DNA of 64,000 nt from Pinibacter soli. Its GTDB lineage: Bacteria; Bacteroidota; Bacteroidia; Chitinophagales; Chitinophagaceae. Positions 53,001-59,047 of this stretch are shown here, one piece after another. The position numbers were made by a program, and so were the translations under genes. Position 1 is the stretch's first letter, and the number at the start of each line of letters is the position of its first letter. The notes beneath the pieces are model-generated. The model did not search any database. It was not told where the DNA came from and saw nothing but the letters and a program-made list of their open reading frames with translations. Location: assembly GCF_029961145.1 (NCBI RefSeq), contig NZ_JASBRG010000001.1, positions 248,001 through 312,000 on the forward strand, given 5' to 3'.

Positions 53001-53296
53001 GAAGCTGTCTTCTTCAAAGTGATATTGATAGTGGTGTTGCGGCCGAGCACTACTTCCTGAGAAGCAAAGCTTACTGAAGTGAACACCAATGTTTGCCCGG
53101 TGTTGGCTTTGATAGAATAACTACCGGTGGCATCTGTGTGTGTGCCCTGTTTGGAACCTTTGACGGTGATGGTAACCCCCGCCAGCGGCAGAGAGCCTTC
53201 ATCCACAACTTTACCATTTACTGTTGCCTGTTGCCCCCATGTGAACATGCAGGCAAAGAACGTGCACAGCAATAGCAGGGTCATTCTTTTTTTCAT
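50018..53296 (-). CDS. susC: SusC/RagA-family TonB-dependent outer-membrane transporter
   Basis: A 1092-residue protein. A signal peptide (MKKRMTLLLLCTFFACMFTWG) is followed by a carboxypeptidase-regulatory-like domain ('VNGKVVDEGSLPLAGVTITVKGSKQGTHTDATGSYSI'), the conserved 'VVVVGYGSQKKTDLTGAV' segment leading into the plug, and a 22-stranded barrel with a C-terminal aromatic strand ('YFRTWSCGLQVDL'). It imports oligosaccharides or glycosides across the outer membrane with TonB/ExbBD energy, together with SusD. It is preceded by a 215-base gap containing a structured region (53382-53465) rather than a clear -7 box. A regulator (ECF sigma or SusR-like) was not found nearby, but AraC genes occur at 6.4 and 30 kb. 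Confidence 0.97.
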   Translation of the reverse strand: MKKRMTLLLLCTFFACMFTWGQQATVNGKVVDEGSLPLAGVTITVKGSKQGTHTDATGSYSIKANTGQTLVFTSVSFASQEVVLGRNTTINITLKKTASSLEQVVVVGYGSQKKTDLTGAVSTIDLQKTLDSRPVPDLARGLQGASPGLMITTSSGDLGQSPEIHLRGINGSVNADATPLILLDNVPIPNMMMVNPSDIESISVLKDAAAASIYGSRASWGVILLTSKKGKKGVPRISYENNFAWSSPMNTPKIADGADGAEFMLQAYRRTAPNTASFNILGAYYDDISIDRMRQWKKLYGGMDLGPDLVEGRDFERRAGQTYYYRAFDADNVFLNNASPQMKHNLSISGGDGKTTYYASVGIMDQKGLVKVTPEPDRFTRFNGTARVETKVNNWFTARASLMAFTSKKKYPNFRLANATAGANEYWFNIYRYPETYPYGTFNGTPMKNILTELQQAHMNSLSTDQARLQTGATLTFMKGWTADVDYTYSIENAHSNIATSPISGIDSWTDATLTKVVTNYFPAEDYVRENAVWTKRNVAKAYTTYTKDMNGHSFKAMAGVDAEYYLSEFQYSSATGLMLASKPTLNLTTGTQTVNGYPTHWSTLGYFGRLNYSYKGKYLLEANIRRDGASNFPPTQKWGTFPSFSAGYIVTNEKFMQGVKEKTPLSFFKVRGSWGSVGNNDIGSNSYLRSMNASPSGWWIGAGQNPTKVDVYDNVSTSLTWETVQTTDLGLNAKFFHDALSVDFDMYSRATKGMVTTGVEVPSSLGSAASKRNFGEMVTKGWELAISYDKIFNNGLGISIGGNISDATSTITKFANTEVNIMPGGNDVPNYQGKTMGEIWGYTTDRLFKTSDFNGNNGQANPTWNYDAKTPNQDALNTSSAFHFGPGDVKYVDADGSGAVDFGKGTNLNHGDMHVIGNTTPRYLYGLRLGLNYAGFDVSAYFQGVGKRDYWGTGSLFIPAFTIAEAVYQNQMDYWTPDNLNAFYPAASNPGANNHNANWQPQTRYLLNMAYMRMKNITVGYTLPRTMTQKIGIARARVFASGENLFTIDKVTMSIDPEVQQNSVQGFTDPKSFGRTYPYFRTWSCGLQVDL

Positions 53297-53381
53297 ATGT
53301 CATGTTAGTTTTTGAGAGAATAAAGTCAATACATCAATCGTTAGAAAAATTATGGCAAATACAAAATGTTGTTATTGTATC

Positions 53382-53465
53382 GATCGCATTACGTCGGTAA
53401 ACTCAAATGACTCCTTTTGCTGCCATGTGCCATGGTGCGTAGTGTTGTCCTTGAGGAATGCGATC
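53382..53465 (-). other. Structured intergenic element upstream of susC
   Basis: An 84-base region with nested inverted repeats: an outer 9-bp stem (gatcgcatt at 53382-53390, complement at 53457-53465), an inner 5-bp stem (53402-53406 with 53451-53455), and a small hairpin ccatg/catgg (53423-53435). If transcribed leftward it would fold just ahead of the susC message. It could be an RNA processing or stability element, or a small RNA. No known motif was identified. Confidence 0.4.
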
Positions 53466-53511
53466 TATATTTTTGCAATTCAATCGTGCTGTATGTTACA
53501 CGACAATTGTG

Positions 53512-54897
53512 TTAGTAAACGGGTTTCTTTTCTGGATCCGGCTCTGCACCGTATTCACCACCACACTTGATCAATACGCCCTGTCCTGCCGTGAGCCAGA
53601 TACCGTCTTTATGTCTTGCCTGCACCAGTTCTCCATTCTCTCCTACATTTAATGTCCAGATTTTCTCCTGGTCTATTTTTGTTTTGATATCAAACTTTGC
53701 AGAGCGTTCAAGACTAAGATTTACAACCATCACATATTTTGTTCCCGACACGCTCACAAATTCGCCTACCATCATCGGCGCATCTGTTTCTATTTTCTGC
53801 ACCCAATTACCGGGCAATGCAGGCAACGAACTATCGGGTGCCGGTGACGTGAAATATAAACCTGTTGAAGTAAGTTTTTTCATGACAGGACCAAGCACAC
53901 TCAATTGCCTGTTTACTTCCTGCAGGTATCTCCAGGTTAGTGTTTTATTTTCATTTTTATCTATTGGATTGTAACCGTATGCCTGTCCGTGGTAAGTGTA
54001 CCATCTTATACCACCTGCGCCTGCTGCCAATGTAGTGTATGCCTGAAAGGCAAGATTGGCGGGCGATGGAATGGTAGTAAACGGTCTTATCTGATTAGCA
54101 GAAACAACATTCACAAACGGAAGATTGTACTTTAAAGCAATGCGGCGCATTTCTACCAAATTAGTATAGTAGCTTAGTCCTCTTGCCTTGTTAGTCATGT
54201 CCATAGACATTTCCACCATGTAGTTATCGTAGCTCAGTATCTGAGGCTTTACTTCGTTTACAAATTTTTCAAGATACTCTGTATAAGTCTTCGTGCCCAG
54301 TTGCGATTTAAGTTGATCAAGTTCCCAAATCGTTGCATAATTAGGATAAAGATTGATGGCTGCCAGTTTATCAGGAGCATACTTTTTTACTGCTGCCACC
54401 GCTTTTGCAAGTTGTGGAAAAGCTAACGCAGAAGGCTCATCACAGATATGATATCCAATGATCGATTTGCTTTTGCCCGCTTTTTTGATCATATTTTTTA
54501 TGTAGGCGTCGATCTCATTGTCAGACATTTTCATCCACTCTTTGCCAGTTAGATGCGGTCCTTCGGAAACGATAACAGACAATCCAAGTTTTTCGCAAAG
54601 CTTGTAATTTTGCGGATCGGCGGCATCAGCAATGGTGAAGTTGCAATCTGCCATGCCTTCCAATCCTTTCTCGCGGTCAACAAATTTATTGTGGTGATAA
54701 TCCCTGCCAATCAGGAAAGCATCGGTGGCAAATTTTTGTGACTTAGTTTTTCCAATACCCAGCTCGTCAACACTATTGCTTGTATTTACATTCTCAATAT
54801 TTGTTTGCTGCGCAAATGAAGCAGCGGAGAATGTGAGTGCCGATATCAACAAATAATGTTTGCAATTGATCAACCTTCCGGCGAAGATTTTTTTCAT
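53512..54897 (-). CDS. Exported (beta/alpha)8 glycosidase-like protein with Asp-Glu-Pro motif
   Basis: A 461-residue exported protein (signal 'HYLLISALTFSAASFAQ' within the first 30 residues). The barrel-like core carries Asp153-Glu154 in 'YHICDEPSALAFPQL', 'AAINLYPNY', 'QILSYDNYMVEMSMDM', and a 'GGIRWYTYHGQAYGYNP' segment. About 100 C-terminal residues form a small beta domain. The DEP motif resembles those of the two larger barrel paralogues, although overall similarity is low. I cannot name a family. It is the first gene of the susC operon by position, with a good promoter box at 54947-54954, and may act on the same glycan. It might also be a non-catalytic surface glycan-binding protein. 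Confidence 0.6.
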   Translation of the reverse strand: MKKIFAGRLINCKHYLLISALTFSAASFAQQTNIENVNTSNSVDELGIGKTKSQKFATDAFLIGRDYHHNKFVDREKGLEGMADCNFTIADAADPQNYKLCEKLGLSVIVSEGPHLTGKEWMKMSDNEIDAYIKNMIKKAGKSKSIIGYHICDEPSALAFPQLAKAVAAVKKYAPDKLAAINLYPNYATIWELDQLKSQLGTKTYTEYLEKFVNEVKPQILSYDNYMVEMSMDMTNKARGLSYYTNLVEMRRIALKYNLPFVNVVSANQIRPFTTIPSPANLAFQAYTTLAAGAGGIRWYTYHGQAYGYNPIDKNENKTLTWRYLQEVNRQLSVLGPVMKKLTSTGLYFTSPAPDSSLPALPGNWVQKIETDAPMMVGEFVSVSGTKYVMVVNLSLERSAKFDIKTKIDQEKIWTLNVGENGELVQARHKDGIWLTAGQGVLIKCGGEYGAEPDPEKKPVY

Positions 54898-54946
54898 GTG
54901 GTTCTCTATTTAAGCGATCGTTAGTTTAAAGCATTTTAAGACAAAC

Positions 54947-54954
54947 CAAAAATA
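54947..54954 (-). promoter_or_regulatory. -7 promoter box (TATTTTTG) of the susC-containing operon
   Basis: On the minus strand TATTTTTG matches TAnnTTTG, about 50 bases before the start codon at 54897. A TTG lies 23 bases further upstream as a possible -33 element. This is the strongest candidate promoter for the leftward run 54897 to 36.6 kb. Confidence 0.5.
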
Positions 54955-55141
54955 ATTTGAGCAATTAAAAATTTCTTCAACTATTGTTTGGAATAGTAAT
55001 ACTATTTTTCAGAAGACAGGTTTGTAAGAAAATATCACAAGGACAAGTATGAAAGGTAATAAATACACTTATTCTGACCAACGAATGAGCGCTTAGGGAC
55101 ATAATAAGTCCGATTTGAGTTTGCACTCATTGCAAATGGTC

Positions 55142-56260
55142 TTAATAACAGATTTTACGGTCTCTTGCGATGATATTCCATGATCCGGCAACAGCACCAT
55201 CTTCTATTATTACGGCATTTTTATACAATGCAACTGTAGGACACACATGCATAGGCAATGCATACAGCACATCATCGATCTTCCATGAATGCGCTCCGCT
55301 TGTTTTCAGTACGAGATGTTCCTCGCTTTGCCCAACAGGCGTTAACCCCGGTGCATTGAGAAAAGAAAAACGGTTGGCGAGCATATTTTCTGCAGCAATG
55401 GCTTTGTGCCCCATATCTACACATATCAATCCTTCTGCGGGCAGCGACACAACTCTTGTGATGACCAGTGCAGCTGTAAAAAATTTTTGTTCCGGCAAGC
55501 CATCGGTATATCCTTTATCCCAAAAAATAAATGTTCCGGGACTGCATTCCACATCCTGCTCCTTTGCATAAATGGGAAATGAAGGTGAACCACCACCCAC
55601 CAGTTGCACATTTTCGTTGTGGCCACTGTCTGTAATCGCGGTTTTTAATTGTCGTACAGATGATAAAACTTCATTACACTCGCCACTGCGCTTTTCAAGA
55701 TCAATCTCTTTTATGTGGCCATCATAAAAATGCAGGCCGCCGAATGATATTCCTTTAAGTGATGCAATATGCTTGTAAAGGTCGATCGCATCTTCACCTG
55801 GTGAAATGCCCGTTCTGTTCATGCCCACATTCAAATCAATGAGCACAGGAATCACTATATTTTCGCCGATAGCTGCGTTCGAAATCGTTTCTGCAATGGT
55901 TCTGTGATCAACAAGGCACGAGTATTTAGTAGCGGGATAATTTTTAACCAGGGAAATAAAACGCTGCAATTTCGGTCCCGCCGGCTGATAGGCGAGCAGC
56001 ACATCGGGTGCCTGCACCATTCCCAGCATTTCCGCTTCCGCGATGGTGGCGCACTTAAATTTCCTGATACCTTCATCCATCATCATCTGTGTCGCCTCTT
56101 TCGTTTTATGTGTTTTCACATGTGGACGCAACCGTGAAGCATCGCCGATCATGAGTTTCAGCAACTTCACATTTTCTCTCATTCTGTCCGCATAAAAGAT
56201 CAATGCAGGAGAATCTATGTTGTCAATTCCGGGAATATGGTACCAGCTTTCGGTTGTCAT
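55142..56260 (-). CDS. D-threonine aldolase / D-serine dehydratase-family PLP enzyme
   Basis: A 372-residue cytoplasmic enzyme with the alanine-racemase-like (beta/alpha)8 barrel and a C-terminal beta domain. The PLP lysine is Lys49 in 'RLRPHVKTHK', the family signature. The metal-binding pair typical of the D-threonine aldolase/D-serine dehydratase group is visible as His338 and Cys340 in 'MHVCPTVALY'. Members cleave or dehydrate D-beta-hydroxy amino acids (D-serine, D-threonine, D-3-hydroxyaspartate). A dehydratase would release an enamine for RidA (36208-36591). It is co-directional with the M19 dipeptidase and the dehydrogenase-like gene (25- and 9-base gaps), so a three-gene module for D-amino acid or hydroxy-amino-acid use is likely. 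Confidence 0.9.
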   Translation of the reverse strand: MTTESWYHIPGIDNIDSPALIFYADRMRENVKLLKLMIGDASRLRPHVKTHKTKEATQMMMDEGIRKFKCATIAEAEMLGMVQAPDVLLAYQPAGPKLQRFISLVKNYPATKYSCLVDHRTIAETISNAAIGENIVIPVLIDLNVGMNRTGISPGEDAIDLYKHIASLKGISFGGLHFYDGHIKEIDLEKRSGECNEVLSSVRQLKTAITDSGHNENVQLVGGGSPSFPIYAKEQDVECSPGTFIFWDKGYTDGLPEQKFFTAALVITRVVSLPAEGLICVDMGHKAIAAENMLANRFSFLNAPGLTPVGQSEEHLVLKTSGAHSWKIDDVLYALPMHVCPTVALYKNAVIIEDGAVAGSWNIIARDRKICY

Positions 56261-56285
56261 GACATTTCAATTTGTAGTAAACGCA

Positions 56286-57368
56286 TCACGCCCAGGCATT
56301 GCGCAGAAACCTGATCCAGTTTTTGTGAAATATATTCTCTACATCATCCATCGTGTATCCACGCTTGAAAAGTAAAGACTGGTATTTCTGCAAGTCTGCA
56401 ATGCTGTCCATATCCCAGGGCGATTGTTCGGTACCAAAGATACCGTCAAGATCGCTGCCAATTGCAATGTGATAACTGTTGCCGGCTATCTGGCAAATAT
56501 GATCCCAATGATCAATTAGTTTTTCAAGTTTAATATCCAGTTGCCATGGATCAGATACAGTATCAATGAAACGTATGTCCATCGCCCAGCAATCAAGCAT
56601 GCCGCCTATTACAGCACCATGATCAAGCAGTTGCTTTATCTGTTCGTCAGTAAGTTGTCTTTGCGTGGGCACGAGTTTGCGCACATTGTGATGGCTCGCC
56701 CATATGGGACCACGATATGTTTTCATGGCTTCGTCAAAGCCATCATCAGTAAGGTGTGTAACATCGAGAATAAGATTCAACTTGCTCATTTCTTTCAGCA
56801 ATTCTTTTCCCAATGGTTTGATGCTTCCTTGTGTTTTAGTGCCCGGGGCATATCGTCCCGGTCCGAAGTGTGAGAGGCCAACTGCTCTTAAACCATAGTC
56901 GTACGCTCTGTGCAGATATGAAATTTCAACAAGCGAATCAGCACCTTCAAGACTCAAAATATATCCAATCGGTTTCTTTTCATCGTCTATACTTTCATCG
57001 TTCCAAAGTGCAAGATGAGCATCTAATTGTTTGGTGTCTGTAATCTGCACCATCTCGTTCATTGCTTCCATTTCTTTGTACCATGCAAGCTGTGCCTGCG
57101 TCATGGCCCATGCCTGTTGTGGGGAGTGCCACCCCGGCAGCGAGCTGCCACTCGCTGATACCCGGGAAATTTGTGTGGCTACTACCAAGCCGATCTTGCC
57201 TTTTCTCAGTTCCGGCAGGCACACTGTGCCACGGCCTCTGTCAGGTTTATCTTTCATATGCATTTCCCTCGCTCTTATTTCATCCAGCGGACGCGTAAGG
57301 TCGCGGTTCCACTCAATGGCATTCATTGCGAGATCAAGGTGTGCATCGAATATCAAAGTCTTTTTCAT
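56286..57368 (-). CDS. M19-family dipeptidase (renal dipeptidase type)
   Basis: A 360-residue zinc enzyme of the M19 family. Metal ligands are visible in 'IFDAHLDLAMN' (His10, Asp12), 'ILSLEGADSL' (Glu), 'ILDVTHLTDDGFDEAM' (His) and 'IWASHHNVRKLV' (His). No signal peptide is present, so it probably acts in the cytoplasm. M19 enzymes hydrolyse dipeptides, including those with D-residues at the C-terminal position, and some cleave N-acyl-D-amino acids. Between an upstream dehydrogenase-like gene (9 bases) and the D-threonine-aldolase-like gene (25 bases), its likely task is to free a D-amino acid or an amino acid conjugate. The actual substrate is unknown. Confidence 0.92.
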   Translation of the reverse strand: MKKTLIFDAHLDLAMNAIEWNRDLTRPLDEIRAREMHMKDKPDRGRGTVCLPELRKGKIGLVVATQISRVSASGSSLPGWHSPQQAWAMTQAQLAWYKEMEAMNEMVQITDTKQLDAHLALWNDESIDDEKKPIGYILSLEGADSLVEISYLHRAYDYGLRAVGLSHFGPGRYAPGTKTQGSIKPLGKELLKEMSKLNLILDVTHLTDDGFDEAMKTYRGPIWASHHNVRKLVPTQRQLTDEQIKQLLDHGAVIGGMLDCWAMDIRFIDTVSDPWQLDIKLEKLIDHWDHICQIAGNSYHIAIGSDLDGIFGTEQSPWDMDSIADLQKYQSLLFKRGYTMDDVENIFHKNWIRFLRNAWA

Positions 57369-57377
57369 TGCTGTTTT

Positions 57378-58310
57378 TTACTGATCTTCTCCGAAAGGAT
57401 ATTTTCGAATGATGTGTTGCACTTCGTGACTAAATTTTCCTACAACTTCTTTCCATTGCTCCACTGCATCCTTATCATATTCATAGAAACCAAAACCATT
57501 CTCCATTCCCAAACCTCCCTGTCCCATTATCTCCTGGAAGAATGCAGGCGCCTTTGACGACCTCGACAATTCACGATTAAGATCTTTCATCACAAGCCCA
57601 TACGCATAAGTTCCCATGAGGTCCATATATCTGAAATTACCGGCAAACGGCAGATAATAGCCCGCATCGTTTCTGCATGCACGATCCACGTCCTCTATTG
57701 ATGCGTAGCCATTGTGTACCAGATGAAATGCCTCTCGGGCCATCGCATATAACATTTTGGCTCGCACGCTCACTTCACCCCAAATCAGATAAGGGTCTTT
57801 CGTCCAATGTTGTTTTGCAAGATTGAGAAGGTTAGCGGCCAACACTTTGTTAGTAATGTCATTGGTAATAATCTCGAGAAAATGTGTTGTATGGGCAGGT
57901 TCAGTCCAGTTCAACCCCATCAACCTTTCCGGTTGGCTGCAGTCTTTCTGCAACTCCTGCAAGGCAATACTTTCCATGTTTATGGCGATGATGGTTTCTA
58001 CCCCAACCATTCTTTCTACAGTGCAGATGGCCATCTTTTTTTCAGACAGATCTTCCTCAGTAACAATTATTGCTACGCCATATTTTTTTTCATCAGGCTT
58101 TGTCTTTATCATTAGCCTGTCAGTCGCTATCCTATTGCCATTTGCCTTATATGCTTCATTACAATGTTGTTTTATACAATCTGATGCCTGTTCATCTTCT
58201 GTTATCATAGTCACCCAACATCCCGTCTGTAACATACAAACAGCTATACTGTGCGATAATTTTCCTTTTCCCCAAATCAACACGGGCAAGCGCTCATAGT
58301 TTTTATCCAT
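57378..58310 (-). CDS. 3-hydroxyacyl-CoA dehydrogenase-fold protein with lost catalytic residues
   Basis: About 310 residues from 58310 (MDKNYERLPVLIWGKG); an in-frame ATG at 58334 is also possible. It is a paralogue of 35184-36164 by length and motifs ('GYASIEDVDRACRNDAGYYLPFAGNFRYMDLMG' matches 'GDATFEDVDKAFRYDVGSWITLMGIFRRMDYLG'). The nucleotide-binding motif is changed (GKGKLS instead of GxGxMG). The catalytic positions differ: 'IIAINMES' for the Ser-containing 'ILASNTS', Asn for His in 'MGLNWTEP', and Ala-Lys for the conserved Asn-Arg. It is therefore probably not a standard dehydrogenase; it may be a regulatory or structural partner of the paralogue, or an enzyme of different chemistry. 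It is the first gene of the dipeptidase/D-threonine-aldolase-like module, with a promoter box at 58384-58391. Confidence 0.8.
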   Translation of the reverse strand: MDKNYERLPVLIWGKGKLSHSIAVCMLQTGCWVTMITEDEQASDCIKQHCNEAYKANGNRIATDRLMIKTKPDEKKYGVAIIVTEEDLSEKKMAICTVERMVGVETIIAINMESIALQELQKDCSQPERLMGLNWTEPAHTTHFLEIITNDITNKVLAANLLNLAKQHWTKDPYLIWGEVSVRAKMLYAMAREAFHLVHNGYASIEDVDRACRNDAGYYLPFAGNFRYMDLMGTYAYGLVMKDLNRELSRSSKAPAFFQEIMGQGGLGMENGFGFYEYDKDAVEQWKEVVGKFSHEVQHIIRKYPFGEDQ

Positions 58311-58383
58311 ATCAGTTATCATAGTTTTAAACAAGCCGCATCGCTGCTAATAACCCGCATCGAACTACACAACTTGCTGAAAC

Positions 58384-58391
58384 CAAAACTA
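58384..58391 (-). promoter_or_regulatory. -7 promoter box (TAGTTTTG) of the dehydrogenase-like/dipeptidase operon
   Basis: On the minus strand TAGTTTTG is an exact TAnnTTTG match, 50-75 bases before the candidate starts at 58334/58310. No clear -33 TTTG is present at the right distance. It likely drives the three-gene unit down to 55142. Confidence 0.45.
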
Positions 58392-58509
58392 ATTTTAACA
58401 ACTATTTTTCGCTCTCACTTTTATATGGATTTATGGTACTATTTTTCAAAGGCATACTCCTGACATAAACGTAAAACTGATTCGAGAAATGAGAGCCCAA
58501 TGCAGCTTC

Positions 58510-58709
58510 TGTTCACTGATTTGTTCACTGGAACTATAGCTAAAAAGTGCTATAAAGTAGAGACAGGCTAGAAATGAAATGCCTGCAAACACTTAATTTT
58601 GCAAGCTTCTTTAATGATGCTTTATCTGAGGGAATCGAACTTGTGTTGAAAAAGATGTTATTCAAGTTATTAGCAATCTCGCAAAACCATGTTCAATGAA
58701 TTGTTCACT
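58510..58709. repeat. 20-base direct repeat pair, 180 bases apart
   Basis: tgttcactgatttgttcact at 58510-58529 and tgttcaatgaattgttcact at 58690-58709 differ at two positions. Each copy is itself two 'tgttca' half-sites spaced by one helical turn, the form of paired regulator binding sites. They lie between two leftward transcription units of the degradation locus. Confidence 0.45.
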
Positions 58710-59047
58710 TCAATTTGCCATAAAAAAAGGCACCGATTACATTTGTGCCTGTCATCCCCACCAAGGCCGCGTTGCGCAGGTAGGCACTTTTCATAAGCTA
58801 AAATTCATATTCTAGCTTTCATTACAATTTAATAGAGAAACAAATCCCAAATGATAACCTACAACTCTTTACTGCTATCCGATTTCACCTTGAGTTGTGG
58901 CAACATTTGAACACCCCATTGTATTAAGTCTATACCATTAGAATTTAGTGTCAAGCGCTCACAGGAACCCTTTTAATGAATTTGTATTAAAAGCAATAAT
59001 TTATACCAAATAAATAAGGGTTATCAATTATAATAACCATACAAACA

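Larger units (their letters stand above)
58335..59047. other. Long intergenic region with a direct repeat and promoter
   Basis: About 710 bases between the leftward dehydrogenase-like gene and the GH3 gene. It contains the promoter box at 58384-58391 and a 20-base direct repeat (58510-58529 and 58690-58709, two mismatches). A 'gtcatcccca' segment near 58751 resembles the core of the element at 12658-12850, and an AT-rich weak hairpin lies near 59019-59038. No gene or tRNA is visible; a 'gggaatcgaac' string near 58630 only superficially looks like a tRNA T-arm. Confidence 0.5.

Noticed and set aside
58622-58650. tRNA-like T-arm (gggaatcgaac)
   Set aside because: The flanking bases do not pair to form a T-stem and there are no D, anticodon or acceptor arms.
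59019-59038. Terminator after the BglX-like gene
   Set aside because: The stem is only six AT-rich pairs with a weak U-run, too weak to call.
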